Part shown: one piece after another, positions 32,101-44,100 of the stretch
Position numbering within the stretch: position 1 is the first letter of the stretch
How the letters are laid out: every line of letters starts with the position of its first letter
Source of the DNA: CAZIMM01 sp964540415
GTDB taxonomy: Bacteria > Bacillota > Clostridia > Oscillospirales > Acutalibacteraceae
NCBI GenBank assembly: GCA_964540415.1
Contig: CAZIMM010000009.1
Location: forward strand, 1 to 46,358
Direction: 5' to 3'
DNA: 46,358 nucleotides
The notes under the pieces: model-generated
What the model was told of the DNA's origin: nothing
The model's database searches: none
Seen by the model: the letters and a program-made list of their open reading frames with translations, nothing else
Position numbers and translations under genes: made by a program

Positions 32101-35100
32101 CGCGGAATTGCTGTCAAGTGCGGTGATGAAATTGTTAAGGCCGGAGGCGGACAGATTCAAATCGCGAATATAGTAGCCCTTGCCGTCAATTTCGAAGCCG
32201 GAATAGGTGTATGGGGTTTCGTTGATGGTGTAGCTCTGACCTGTCAGTGTGGGGATTTCACGGACATATGGGTTTTCGTTGTCCGCGTTGACCGTGACAT
32301 AACCCATCAGCTGGTAATATACCTTGCCGGATATGGGGGCAAAATTATCGTCAAGCGGGGTTACCCAGTCCTTATAATAACTATTTGTATCGAGCGCGCT
32401 CCACTCGGCGCTGGTCATTCCGACATGCTCAAGATCCTCCTGCGAGGTAATCAAATACGGATCTGTCTGTGTTCCGTGCATGCGTGCACAAAGCTTGGAC
32501 AGAGTTCTGGATGCGATGGAGGTGTAAGTTCTGCCGGAATTTGTATCCTGAGTTTGCGAGTCGTTCTTAGTCTCAATCTGAACAATGATGTCCATTGTCT
32601 CAGGCCTGTTGTCGGAGCGTTGAGGAGCGACTGTATTTGTTGAGGTGTCAATAAACATACTTGTCTGGGTCGTAATCCAGCTGTATTGATACGAACCGAC
32701 ATAGTAGGAGTCCTCTCCTTCTTCAAAAGCGGTTGAGTATTCAATCTCTGTCGGTGCAGTGAGTGCCATTGAAATACCTTCACCGGATGCAGCCTTTGTA
32801 TCCAATTCATGCGGGTTCATTGCAACAATACTCAGCAGAGCATTGATGAAAATGTCAAGTGAGACTTCATTTCTGAAGAAAAGCTTCAGGAACGGATATG
32901 CGCCGTAGGAATAGCCCCACTCGGAGTTGGTGAGGAATTTGTCCTCATTACTTGAAACCTGAGACATCTCACGTGTGGTTTTTTTACTGTTCTCATCGTT
33001 GAATGAGTTGCTGCCCAAATCAAGACCCGCAACGTGCTCGGCACCCGAGTTCCAATAGTCAAAATACAACTCAGAGCAACCGCCCGCTTTTGCAACACCG
33101 ATGAGCGCGCCTGTGCCGTATGAGAAACCGGCGTTCGGTTCGCCGTTAAAATAGGTCAGCGTTGCACCTGAGGTATAGGCGTTCTGCACAGCTTTGTTTG
33201 CAATACCTACCAGTCCTCCGAAGCCGAGCACGACTGTGCCGGCAGCAGAATCCGCGAGGTTGCCCAAAGATGAATTCAGTGACGCACTTGAATAGAACAG
33301 GCCGAGCATGGAATCGGAAATTCCCACGACACCGCCGATTCCGAGATTGGCAGTTCCGACCGAGCCGTAAACAGTGAAATCACTGTCGGAAACATTGACG
33401 TTGCCGCTCGAGAAGCAAGAGGAGAAGTAAATGCTTGCGTTTGAAGAGTCCTTACCGATGATTCCCGCAAGGCCGCCGATGCCATAGTACGACGTTGAAA
33501 CAATATCCTGAATGCTCGTAATGTTGACTTCGCCGCTTGCAAAGCAGTTCATCAGGGTTACATAGACATCAGAAAGGTTAATCTTGCTGATAACACCGAC
33601 CAGGCCGCCGATACCGGCGCGCTGAGCCATTGAGGTAGCAGTTCCTCCTGCATAACAGAAGGTGTAGTTGTAGTTGTATTCTGTACCCTTTTTGTCATGC
33701 ATCGTGGCAATTTTTGCAGATCCGCTTGATACAATGGTTGCGGTGACGCTTCCCGTTGAGAAGCAGTTTTCAATCGGAGATTCTGACATGCCGACAAGAC
33801 CGCCGACTACGTTCAGACCCGAAACCGGGACATCGGAGGATGACTCAAAGATTCCGTATTCTCTATCGGTGTTAATATTATCATCGTTCGAGGAATAGCC
33901 GATTGAACCGACGAGACCACCGACATTATAGCCCGTGCCGGTGACATGAGCATCATTTACTCCCTGTGTTGTTACGACATGGCAGTTTTCGATTCTTGTC
34001 TGCAACGCACTGTTGCTGCTCGGATTGACAATCGCGCCGACAAGGGCACCGACGTTGTTCGCACCGTTTATTCTGACATCCCTGAGAGTCAGGTCCTTTA
34101 TGATAACCGTTGTTGATGTTGTTCCGCATATTGAACGGAACATACCGATTTCACTGTCAGTCGAGCCGTTGATTGTGAGATTGCTGATGGTGAAATTACC
34201 GCCGTCAAAGTGCCCGCCGAAGCCGATAATCGGATTGAAAGGTACGGTCGCATCCAGGTTAATATTGTGTGTAACATAGAAGCTGTTTTGTGCGTTTGTG
34301 TAAAGCGAAGCAAATTTTGACCCTGCAACACTTTCCGCAGAATCGCTTATGGCTCTGAGCTGACGTGCGGTTGCAATGGGATAAGTCATAACACTTCCGT
34401 TTGCGCGGTATTCAAGAGGGATCACAATGCGGCGCACGCAGGTTTGATCACCAACTGTATGAGTGACATCAACTGTCGGAAGAAGCTGTGAGTACCCCAC
34501 GGAATTGTTGTCAAAAACCGTGCCGTCATTCTTGAGCTGATATTTTGTGTTGCCGAAAACATTGCGGTAAACCGTTGCTGTGGTTTTTCCTTCAACAGTA
34601 ACATCCTCAAAGAGAAGGTCTGTCTGTTTGTCTGTACCGATGCCGTAAAATCCAGTATCAATGTTTTGGGGATAATCTACGGTATCCGTCAAATCAAGCT
34701 TTGAGGAAGCGAATGAATATCCGTCTTCCTTAGTCAGGCTGACAGGATAGAAGAAACCGTTATAGGTTGCGCTGTCCGCCGTTTCTCTTGCACTGTTGGC
34801 ATTGAGAACAACCGAGCACAGGGCCGCGTAATTGTCTGAATATGTGTCGTCCATGTCAATTGTGGGATACTTGCCGGCTGCCTGTGTCCAGGTGGTATGA
34901 GCGGTTGCCCCAAACGAGACTGCGCCGCCGGAAAGGGTGGCTGTACCGGATGAGGTTACGCCGTCGACGCTTCGCGTTGCGGTTCCTAGGATTGTTGAGT
35001 CATAGTAAATATAGCTGGAAGAACCTGAGAGAGCTGTGCTTGCCGGAATTCCGCCCATGAAGGCGCAGAAATACTGGCCTTTATCCGCAGACATCATGGC

Positions 35101-38100
35101 TCTTGTGCCAAGGATAAGGACGTTGTTTGCATTGACCGTTCCCAACCCATGGTAACCGATTGCAAGGCCCGCGTAAATTTCGTTGTTCTCCGTCATGGAA
35201 ACGTACCCCTGCTCGGAAATCGTCGCGGCAGAAATACAGTCGCTCACGGTAAGTGTCGCACCGTTAGAGTCAAAGCTTCCGATGAGTCCGCCGGTGTTGC
35301 CGCCCCAGTTCGCGGTGTTTGCGTTTTCGATATAACCGGTTGCAAATGAGCTGTACATATTCACATTGCCGGACACAAAGCCGATTATGCCGCCCGCCGT
35401 GTTTGCGGTGGTTGCAGTCGAAGTAAAAACGTGAACATTGCAGGTTGTAAAGCAGCTGTCAACAGTGCCAAGCACCAGTGTGCCGACGAGTCCGCCGACA
35501 AAACCGCTGCCTATAATATCGTCACCCACGACCGAACAATTGGTGATATCGGCATTTCTGACATAACCGACAAGACCGGCAACACTGTTTGTGCCCCTGA
35601 TTCCGCCCATCTTACCGCTGAGTGCGTTGTTCGGCAGAAGCTCAATATGAAGGTTTTTAATGACAGCCTTTGTTGAACCGTTTCCTGCGTATCCGAAGAA
35701 GCCGGTGTTCGCTGCTCCGTTGTTGATGTAGAGATTAGTAATTTTGAAGCCGCCGCCGTCATATGAGCCGGTGAAAGAGGTGTTCAGTGACTTGCCGATT
35801 GAAGCAAAGCCCTTTAAATAATAATCACTCGTCGAAGTTGTGTAATCAGCGGTGGTGAAATTTAGGTCATTCATCTGCAAATAGTAAGCATCCGGCAGAG
35901 CCCTGACTATCGGCAACTGGTCGATTCTTGCAATCTGATACGGGTCGTTCGAGGTACCCGAGCCGGCAATGTCAACACTCAACGCACCGACAGATACCTG
36001 CAAGCCGTAATTCATGTCGGCATACAGGGTATCGCTTCCTGCAGTGTTTGAAACGGAGATGTTGATGACACCGCAGGCATAGTTATAGGATTGTGAATTG
36101 AGCTCATAAGTGTATGACGAAGTGGAGGAGAAAGTTGTGTCATCATATGTTACGGCAAAGTTCGTACCGTCTGCAAAGCCGAAGCTTCCGGCGAAGTTGA
36201 TTGTCATTCCCGCAACGTCGAAGCCGTGATAGGCAAGCCTGAACAGCCTGTCTTCCGATACGGTTGTACCCGATTCGTAAACAACCATTGCCTGCTTGGT
36301 GTAGCTTCCGTTTGCATAGTCCGGTGAAGCATAGGAAACATAGCCAGTGTTGTCAACCATAAGAGTATTCTCACCGGTAAAGGTTTCGCTGCCTCTGACA
36401 ACGGTCACGGTGTTGATGTCAATGTAGGTGCTGAGTGCACTCTGATGTGATGTAAGAGTATTCGTTGCGTCGCCGTACGCTGCGAGATTCTGCGGATAGC
36501 TTGAAAGATAAACATTCGAAATATAGTCTGTCAAGGCAAGTGTGCTGCCCTGCGCCGCCGTAGCATCAGCGAAATTGAGAGTTGCGCCGACACTCTGCGA
36601 GAGCCGACCGATAATTTTGCCGGAATATGTTGATAATTCATTATCCGGGGCTGAGGGGTTGAAGCCGGCGACGTGGCAGGAGGTGATGCAGTTGTTTATC
36701 ATTTTATTGGTGCTTGTTGTTTTGTTCACAAAAGACCTGATATTGCCGATTATGCCACCGTTGCCATACTTTTCAATCGTCGTGCCCGTGCCAAGAAGTG
36801 CTGCGTTGCCTTTGACTGTTCCCTGAGAGGAACTGCCGCTGATGATGATGCCTTCAAGAGGAACGCCATCCTCAATGCAGCCGAGAATGCCGCCGCAGTT
36901 GTTGCCGATGCCGTTGTTGCTGACACTTGCTGAGGTAATGACATTCGCATTGACGTGAGAATCGGAAACAAACAGAGACGAAACAATGCTGTTGCCGGCA
37001 TCTGCTGCAATGCAGCCGACAACTCCGCCTGCCGAAGCATACAGCCTGCGGTTTGTAAGGCTGACAACAGAAGCTTTGTTTGACATTGCCGAAATTGTCA
37101 CCGGGGATGTGTCGCCGACTGTTGAGCCGGTTACGCTCACGGTGCACGATGCTGTTTCGGGAACAACACCGATTATGCCGCCGGCGCAATCAAACGCTCT
37201 GATTGTGCCGCCTGTGAAGGACGCAAAGGAAACGGTAAGATTTCCGCCGGACATACCGACAACGCCGCCGATAATGTCCGCTTTCTTTGATGAGCTATAT
37301 GTTGTGCCGTTGTCGGGAGTGTAGCTGAAATCACCGAGAGTGTTCGTCACAGCCACATATGAGAGGGTTGTGTTTTCAACTTCGGCAGTTGTGATTGAGC
37401 CGGTAGCTTTTCCGGCGACACCGCCGCTGATTGCGACAAAATAATTGTCGGTGTCCTGCCTGTCTGTATAAATAAAGCTGTCGGAAACTGAAACGCCTGT
37501 TGCGGCTGTGTTCATTTCTCCCGCAACACCGCCGGCATAAACACGAACGTCCGTCGAAGTGCTGGTCATCTTGCTCGCGGCAAGAACGGTTGACCCCGTG
37601 ACGGTGACATTTTGAAGAGTGGAAGCAAAGTAAGAACCGAATACCGCGCCGGCAAAGCAGCTTGCAGGCGAAGTTCTGCGAATAGAAATCACTTCTGCAT
37701 CATTGACGGTTACACCGTTAATCGCCGAATTTTCTGAAATGCCCGCGAGAATACCCGCATAGCTTGTTGAAACTGTGGTGTTCTGAACGTTAATCGAGCA
37801 ATTGTTGAATATCAGACCCGTCACCGTTGCCCCGTTGATACGGCTGAAGAAGCCGGAGTACAGGCACTCGGATGAGGGATTCAGCGACATATTATTGACA
37901 GAATACGGTGCGAAGCCGCTGTTCATGGAAGCGTCCTCGGTCTTTACTACATATGAGCCGGTGAATGTATCTGTACCCGTCTGGCCATTAAAGATAGCAC
38001 CGACACCGGTGTTATTGTCGTCTGTTGTGAATAACTCGCCCGCAACAGATGAGAGCAGGACATCGCCCAAGCCGTCGTCATCCAAGTCATAGGTAGTCTT

Positions 38101-41100
38101 GAAGTTAACATCCTCATTGTCAGCATTGAGACCGTTAACACTTTCGAGCGCCGTCAGTTCGGCTGAAGTGAGGAATTCGCCGAGCGTGATGTTGTTGAGA
38201 TCTGTAGCCGTTGCTGCGTCCGGCACTTGAAAATAAACGCTGAACATCTGCTTGAAATATTTGTTGCTGTTTGCAGAAGTAAGCAGGGAAAGGTTATTGT
38301 AGCCCCAGATGAGATAAGGGTCACTTGAAGTGCCGCTTCCCCATGTGCATGACGAATCATAACTCACCTGAACCGGAATCGAAAGTTTGATTCCGTTTTC
38401 ATATGTGAGCACAAGGGTGACGCTGTCCGTCGGCGAATGAGCATGGTTGACAATGTACGGAACGCCGTCCCGCATTTCAACTCCAACCATTGTCGGGTCG
38501 GAAAGAACGACCTGGGCATCGGAAAGCACAAACGGAATATCCCTGCCGACCTTGACATTTGCCGAAGCACTGTTTTGAGCCGTAAAGGAGTTGATTGTGC
38601 TGCCCGTGGCGTAGCTGTACTGCTCGGGATAGGTTGAACTGATATCGCTGCCGGTGACGGGAATGTTCAGAGTTGTTGAATCAATCGGGGTGCCCGATGC
38701 GTTGTTGCCGTCAACAGCAAGAGTTCCTCCTCCGCCGACAGCGGTGAGTCTGAGCGCCGCCGATGAGGTGTAGCCGTAATGGTTGACCTGATAATTGAGG
38801 TCATAACAATATTTGTCAAGGACATGGTTTGTGGTGAAGGTCGGAGTATTGAGTCTTCCGTCTGTATTTAAATTGTTTTTACCAAACAGGAACACACCGT
38901 TTGCGGATGTGCCCAAAGGGCTGATGCCGTTTGAAGCAATGTTGGTGTTATAGCCCGAATAGAAGATATTGTAGAAAGGATGAGTTGCCGGATTGGTTAT
39001 GCTTGCTGCCGGGAAAGGATAATATGTGGGGGCTGTCGTAGTGCCTCCGTTTGCGTTACCGACGGCTCTGCCGAAAACAACGCCGATATATACCACTGCA
39101 TTAGTTGAGGCGGTGATGCCGAGGGCTTGTGCAAAAGAGTCGATCAGCACCGTATTATCAGTCATATCTCTGCGATAGAATGATGCGCTGATAACGCAGT
39201 TTTCGGCGAAATGGTCGGTGTCGCTTGAAAGATCTGCCAACGAGTTCGAATTACCTGTGGCACCCATTGTGCCGACAAGTCCGCCGACAGAGGTTCTGCC
39301 GATAAGTTTGCCGCCGACAACGCAGTTTGTGATGTTTGTACTAATATAATCCGACCAAAGGGAGATAGCGCCGATTATGCCGCCGGCACCGCGAATCTGC
39401 TGAAGTGTTGTGTTAACCGGTGCAAGAAGGCTTACCGATTCAACCTCTGCAAAGGTGGAACAGCCGTCAATCTTCGCGTAAGTCGGCATTGCCGCCGTGG
39501 ACAATGCAGACCTGAGTATGGCGATAATGCCGCCTGCAGTCAACATAGCCTTGACAACGCAGTCTTCATCAACACTGCAGTCCGAAACCTGCACATCGTG
39601 AACTGCGTTTCCCGACAAGTTCGTGCTCTCAACCTTGGCAAGAATCCCGCCCGCAGACAGGCCTCCCGCGGCAGTGTGTATCTGGTTGTTGACCGATATA
39701 TCAGTTGAGCTGACGGATGTGTCGGAAACATCGACAGCCTGAATATCGGTTTCACCGACGGAGGAAGCAAATGCACCGCCCGCGGAAGCACCGGAAATTG
39801 TGCATCCGTCAACAGTGTTGCGTACTGCACCGTTTGCAGACACAGTGCCGTAAATTCTCGTTGAAATGCCGCCGGCACCGAGCTTGAGAAGGATGGGAAG
39901 CGTCGTTGTCGAAACAGCAACAATATACGACTGACTGATTGTGAGTCCGGAAACTGTGATTCCGGAATAATCAACAGGAGCTTTGCAGGTTGTTATTGTT
40001 GTTGTGGCTGAAGGAGTGTCTGTGGCAACCATGCCGTCTTGCAGGCCGAGAATACCGCCGGCGTTGTATTGAGAGGAAATGGTTGACGCGCCGATGGCAG
40101 CTTCAAGTGTGGCAGAATTTGCAACAGTTCCGCAGCCGACAAAGGACGGAGTTGTGCTTGCAAGCGTTGAAAATCCGCCGACAATGCCGCCGCAATGATA
40201 GGCACCCGAAAGATTCGGATTTTCAACAGTGACATTGACAAAATCGACCTCGCCGCGCGCGTAACCGACAACAGCGCCCATGAAAGCGTCATTGTCCGCC
40301 GAAACAGCCTTCACATTGACAAAACGGATGTTTTTGATGAGGGTCGGAAGTGCAGACGTGCCGTCAACAAATGAGAAGAAGCCGACATAATTTGCAGATT
40401 CCGATATGCCGGCGTTAATCACCATGTTGGTGATTGTGCGCTCGGTTTCAACCTCGTTTGTGAGGTCATAGCCGATGATTTTTCCTCTGAAAGGAGCTTC
40501 TGAGTTGCTGCCTCCGGTGAATATTCCGATCGGAATAAATCCGTTATAGTAAGTTCCGGCGCTTGACGTAAACTCAGACACATCAATATTAATATCATTT
40601 ACGATTGCAAAGTTGTTTCTTGTGATGACGCCGCTTCCGTTATTGCTGACGTAGTCTCGGATTGCATCAAGGTCAAACATATTCTCAATAAGGTAATATG
40701 ATTCGCCTTCAATCATTGCAGTCGAAAGAGGGGCACGGGTTGTGGACGTGGCTTTAAAGCCCGCACGGAACACAATGGATTCGTCCAGGAAAGTTGCAGA
40801 ATAATCAACATAAATTATGGCGTTGCCCTTGCGGACAGACTGAATCGTGAGACTGCCGATTGAATCATTCTTGACCTCAACGAGTTCGGAGTTATCTGAC
40901 TTCCATTTGTTGGTTAACGGACAGGAGAAGGCAAGGTAGCTGCCGTATGAGGTTGGGAACGGAGACACAACACTCGGCGTCTGCACGTTTGCATTGTTAA
41001 GAGTAATGTCAGAGGCAAGCTGAGAACCGGCGTTAGGCTTATAAACATCATAGAATGTTCCGGCAGCGTTTGCGTTCGAAACGCCTGTTGCCGCAGTGCC

Positions 41101-44100
41101 GTATGCGAGCATATCTGAACGGTATGATGAAAAATAAATGTCGCTTATTGCGCTTGTGTAATTTGAAGTGATAACAGAGGAACTGATGTTGCCGAATGCA
41201 ATTGCAGAATACTGCGTTGTGTCATTGGTCACCGTGAATGAGCCGGTGACGACGCTGCGCCTTGCAACATATGACGAAGTGTTTGAATATGCGGTGAGCC
41301 CGCTCAGGATTCTGCCGATAATTCCGCCGACAGCCGTCGGTGCGGTTATTTTACCGCCGAACAGGCAGGTTTCAATGTGCAGGTTGTTGAGCAAACCGCT
41401 TTCGGACAGCCCGAGGATGCCTCCGACACCGCCGGCTGTTGAGGTCGGCAACTCAGCGGAAACAGACGAATATACTTTACATCCGGATATGTCAACAATG
41501 CAGCCGCTGACCGGGTTTGCCCTGCCGACAATACCGCCAGCGACAGTTCCGGTTGAGCTGACATCGGTTTGAGTGTCAACAGTGCAGTCTGTTATTGTCA
41601 CATTTCCGGTTGAGGCTGACGCTGCACGATAGGTGTCTGCAAAAATACCGCCGGCAACAGGAAGACGGTCAGCCAGCATAGAAGCAATGATTTTTGAAGC
41701 ATTCACCGAGCAAGCGTCAATTGCGACGCTGACACCTGAAGCTGCACCGACAGCAACAACACCGGCACACGAAATGCCGTAAATCTTTGAGGATGAAACC
41801 GTACAGTCGCTCACCGTGCCCGAGGTTGCCGAAGCAATGCCGCCGGCAGGCGAAACCATCTGTTCAACATCAAAATGAGCGTATACATATGTTTTATCAA
41901 CTGTGCAATCGGTTATTGAAGTGAGCACCGAATTGTTCAGGTAGCCGGCAATACCGCCTGCTCCGCCGTAAACGGTATAGGTTCCGCTGCCCACATTCAC
42001 GGTGTCCTTGGATGTTGTCTCGATAACCGCGCTCGGAGTTGCACCGTCAGCTGTCGGGTCAACCGTACCGTTCACGGATGAGGTGGAAATATTCACTCTG
42101 CCGCGTGCGTTGCCGACAATGCCGCCGACAGACATATTGCTCAGGATTGAAGGATCTGTTATCTCGGCATCGGAAATTGTGACTGTGCCGCTCGTGCTGT
42201 ATTTGTTTCCGAGAACACTGCCGGAAGGATTGTTGCTGCCAATGATGCTCAAATCGGTGATGTCGGCACCGGTGACAGTAAGATTGTTTGCACCCATCAA
42301 GCCGACAATGCCGCCGATACCTATGGCAGGCAAATCTGAATTATATGCTGAAGTAATAGTGACATTGTTCAAAACGATGTCGGCTATTGTGCTGGGATTT
42401 GCACCGTTTGCACACAGGTTGCCGACAATTCCTCCGATTCCGGCAAAGCCGTTTGAGGCACTCGGTGAGCTCCATGCACCGGCTAAATACATGACGCCGG
42501 AGGTCAGCGTTGAATCGGTGATTCCGACATTGCGGACATCCACACAGTCACCCTTGCCGATAAGTATACCGACATAGTTGTTACCTCTTGAGGTTACGCT
42601 GTCAAGATTGAAGTTGCCGATGAAAGCGTCTGTTGCGACTGCGTTGACGGTGATTTGTGCGGAATGGTCAACATAAGCAAACATTCCGACATAGTCAAAG
42701 CTTGTGGTGGTCATAGCTTCGCCGACTGAAAGGTTAGAAATTGTATACTTGGGCGAACCGTCAGTATCCAAAACGCCGGTGAAAATTCCTTTAAACGGGA
42801 GATAAGTCGATGTGTTTGAGTCATATCTGTAGCCGAGCGGGACGAATGTTTCACCGCTCATATCAATATCGGCAACCAGACGGAACGCCGATGAAAGATA
42901 TGCAAAGTTGTTATCATCCTGATGCTCACCGATGTATACGAGATCATCGACAGAGGCAATATTGATGTAGCCGTCATCACCCGCTGCAGGGCCGGCGGAA
43001 GTTGTGACATAGAAATATGCCGTCAATCCCGTGGGCGCGTGGGTCACTTTAATATAAGTTGACCTGCCGCTGATAACGCTGATTTTCGTCACCGTCAGCT
43101 GAACATTGCCGCCGCTGACGGTTGGTGAACCGACAGTTGCAACAGCAGTGTTTGCCGATGTTGCCGAGAAATCCGATGCAGAGGCAGAGGCAAAGGCATA
43201 GTTCAGACCCGTCGGCAGAGGAATCGAAACCGCAATGGATGATGCCGTGATGGCATATGTGGATTTTCCGTTGCCGGTTGTTCCCCACTCTGTGATTCTT
43301 GTCGGTACACCTGATCTTGAGCTTGCGGGAGTGCCGTTAACTGTGCTTGAATCAGACCATACAATATTATAAAGATTCGAGGATGAAGAATTGCCGAATA
43401 CACTGTATTTCGGTGTGCCGTTTCCTGTGACAGTGCCGGTGGCAAAGCAGTTCTGAATAACACCGCTGTTTGAAATGTTGCTTCCTATGAAGGCAGAACG
43501 TCCGGAAATGTTTGTTCCGGCAATTGCAATCCCGCCGGTGGAGCTGCACTTGTCAACAAGAACTTTTCCGTCAATATGGCCGATTAAAGTTGCAGAGTCC
43601 TCACACGCGGCTGTCATTGTGGAGCTGACATTGGACGAGCAATTATACACATAACCGCTTCCGTAAAACGCATTGATGAAGGTTGCCTGCCTGGCAGAGG
43701 TGAGTGCAGCGGTATATGTTCCGCCGGTAAGCGTTGTGCTGATGAAAGTTGAATTATATACGTTGCCGAAAATACCCGTTGTGATGTTTGCCGCAAGCAC
43801 AACTTTCAAGTCGGAAACCGTTCCCATTTTTTTATCTGAAGCATTGTCCTGCTGAGGATTTGAGGTGTGCTCCGAGGTGTTAACAACGGCGGTGTATCCC
43901 GTTCTTGAGCCGAGAACGTGAGTGAACAGAGGTTCAGAGACGGTGAGAGTATATCCGCCGCCGTCAAGTGTTCCGGTGAAGTAAGGAACCGGAGTCCAGT
44001 TTATTGGATCAATTGTTATGTTCGTTGCAAGTTCATAATGCGCATAGGGTGCCGACGCCAACAGCCTGAAATGGTCGTTGGACGAAAGCATGAGAGGATT

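Noticed and set aside
31861..32643. 260-codon plus-strand frame
   Set aside because: Shadow of the giant gene. The product has no domain logic and the real frame on the minus strand is continuous.
42002..42577. 191-codon plus-strand frame within the giant adhesin gene
   Set aside because: It is antisense to GLUG-coding DNA. Repetitive Gly/Val/Ile codons leave open frames on the other strand; there is no ribosome site and no recognisable product.
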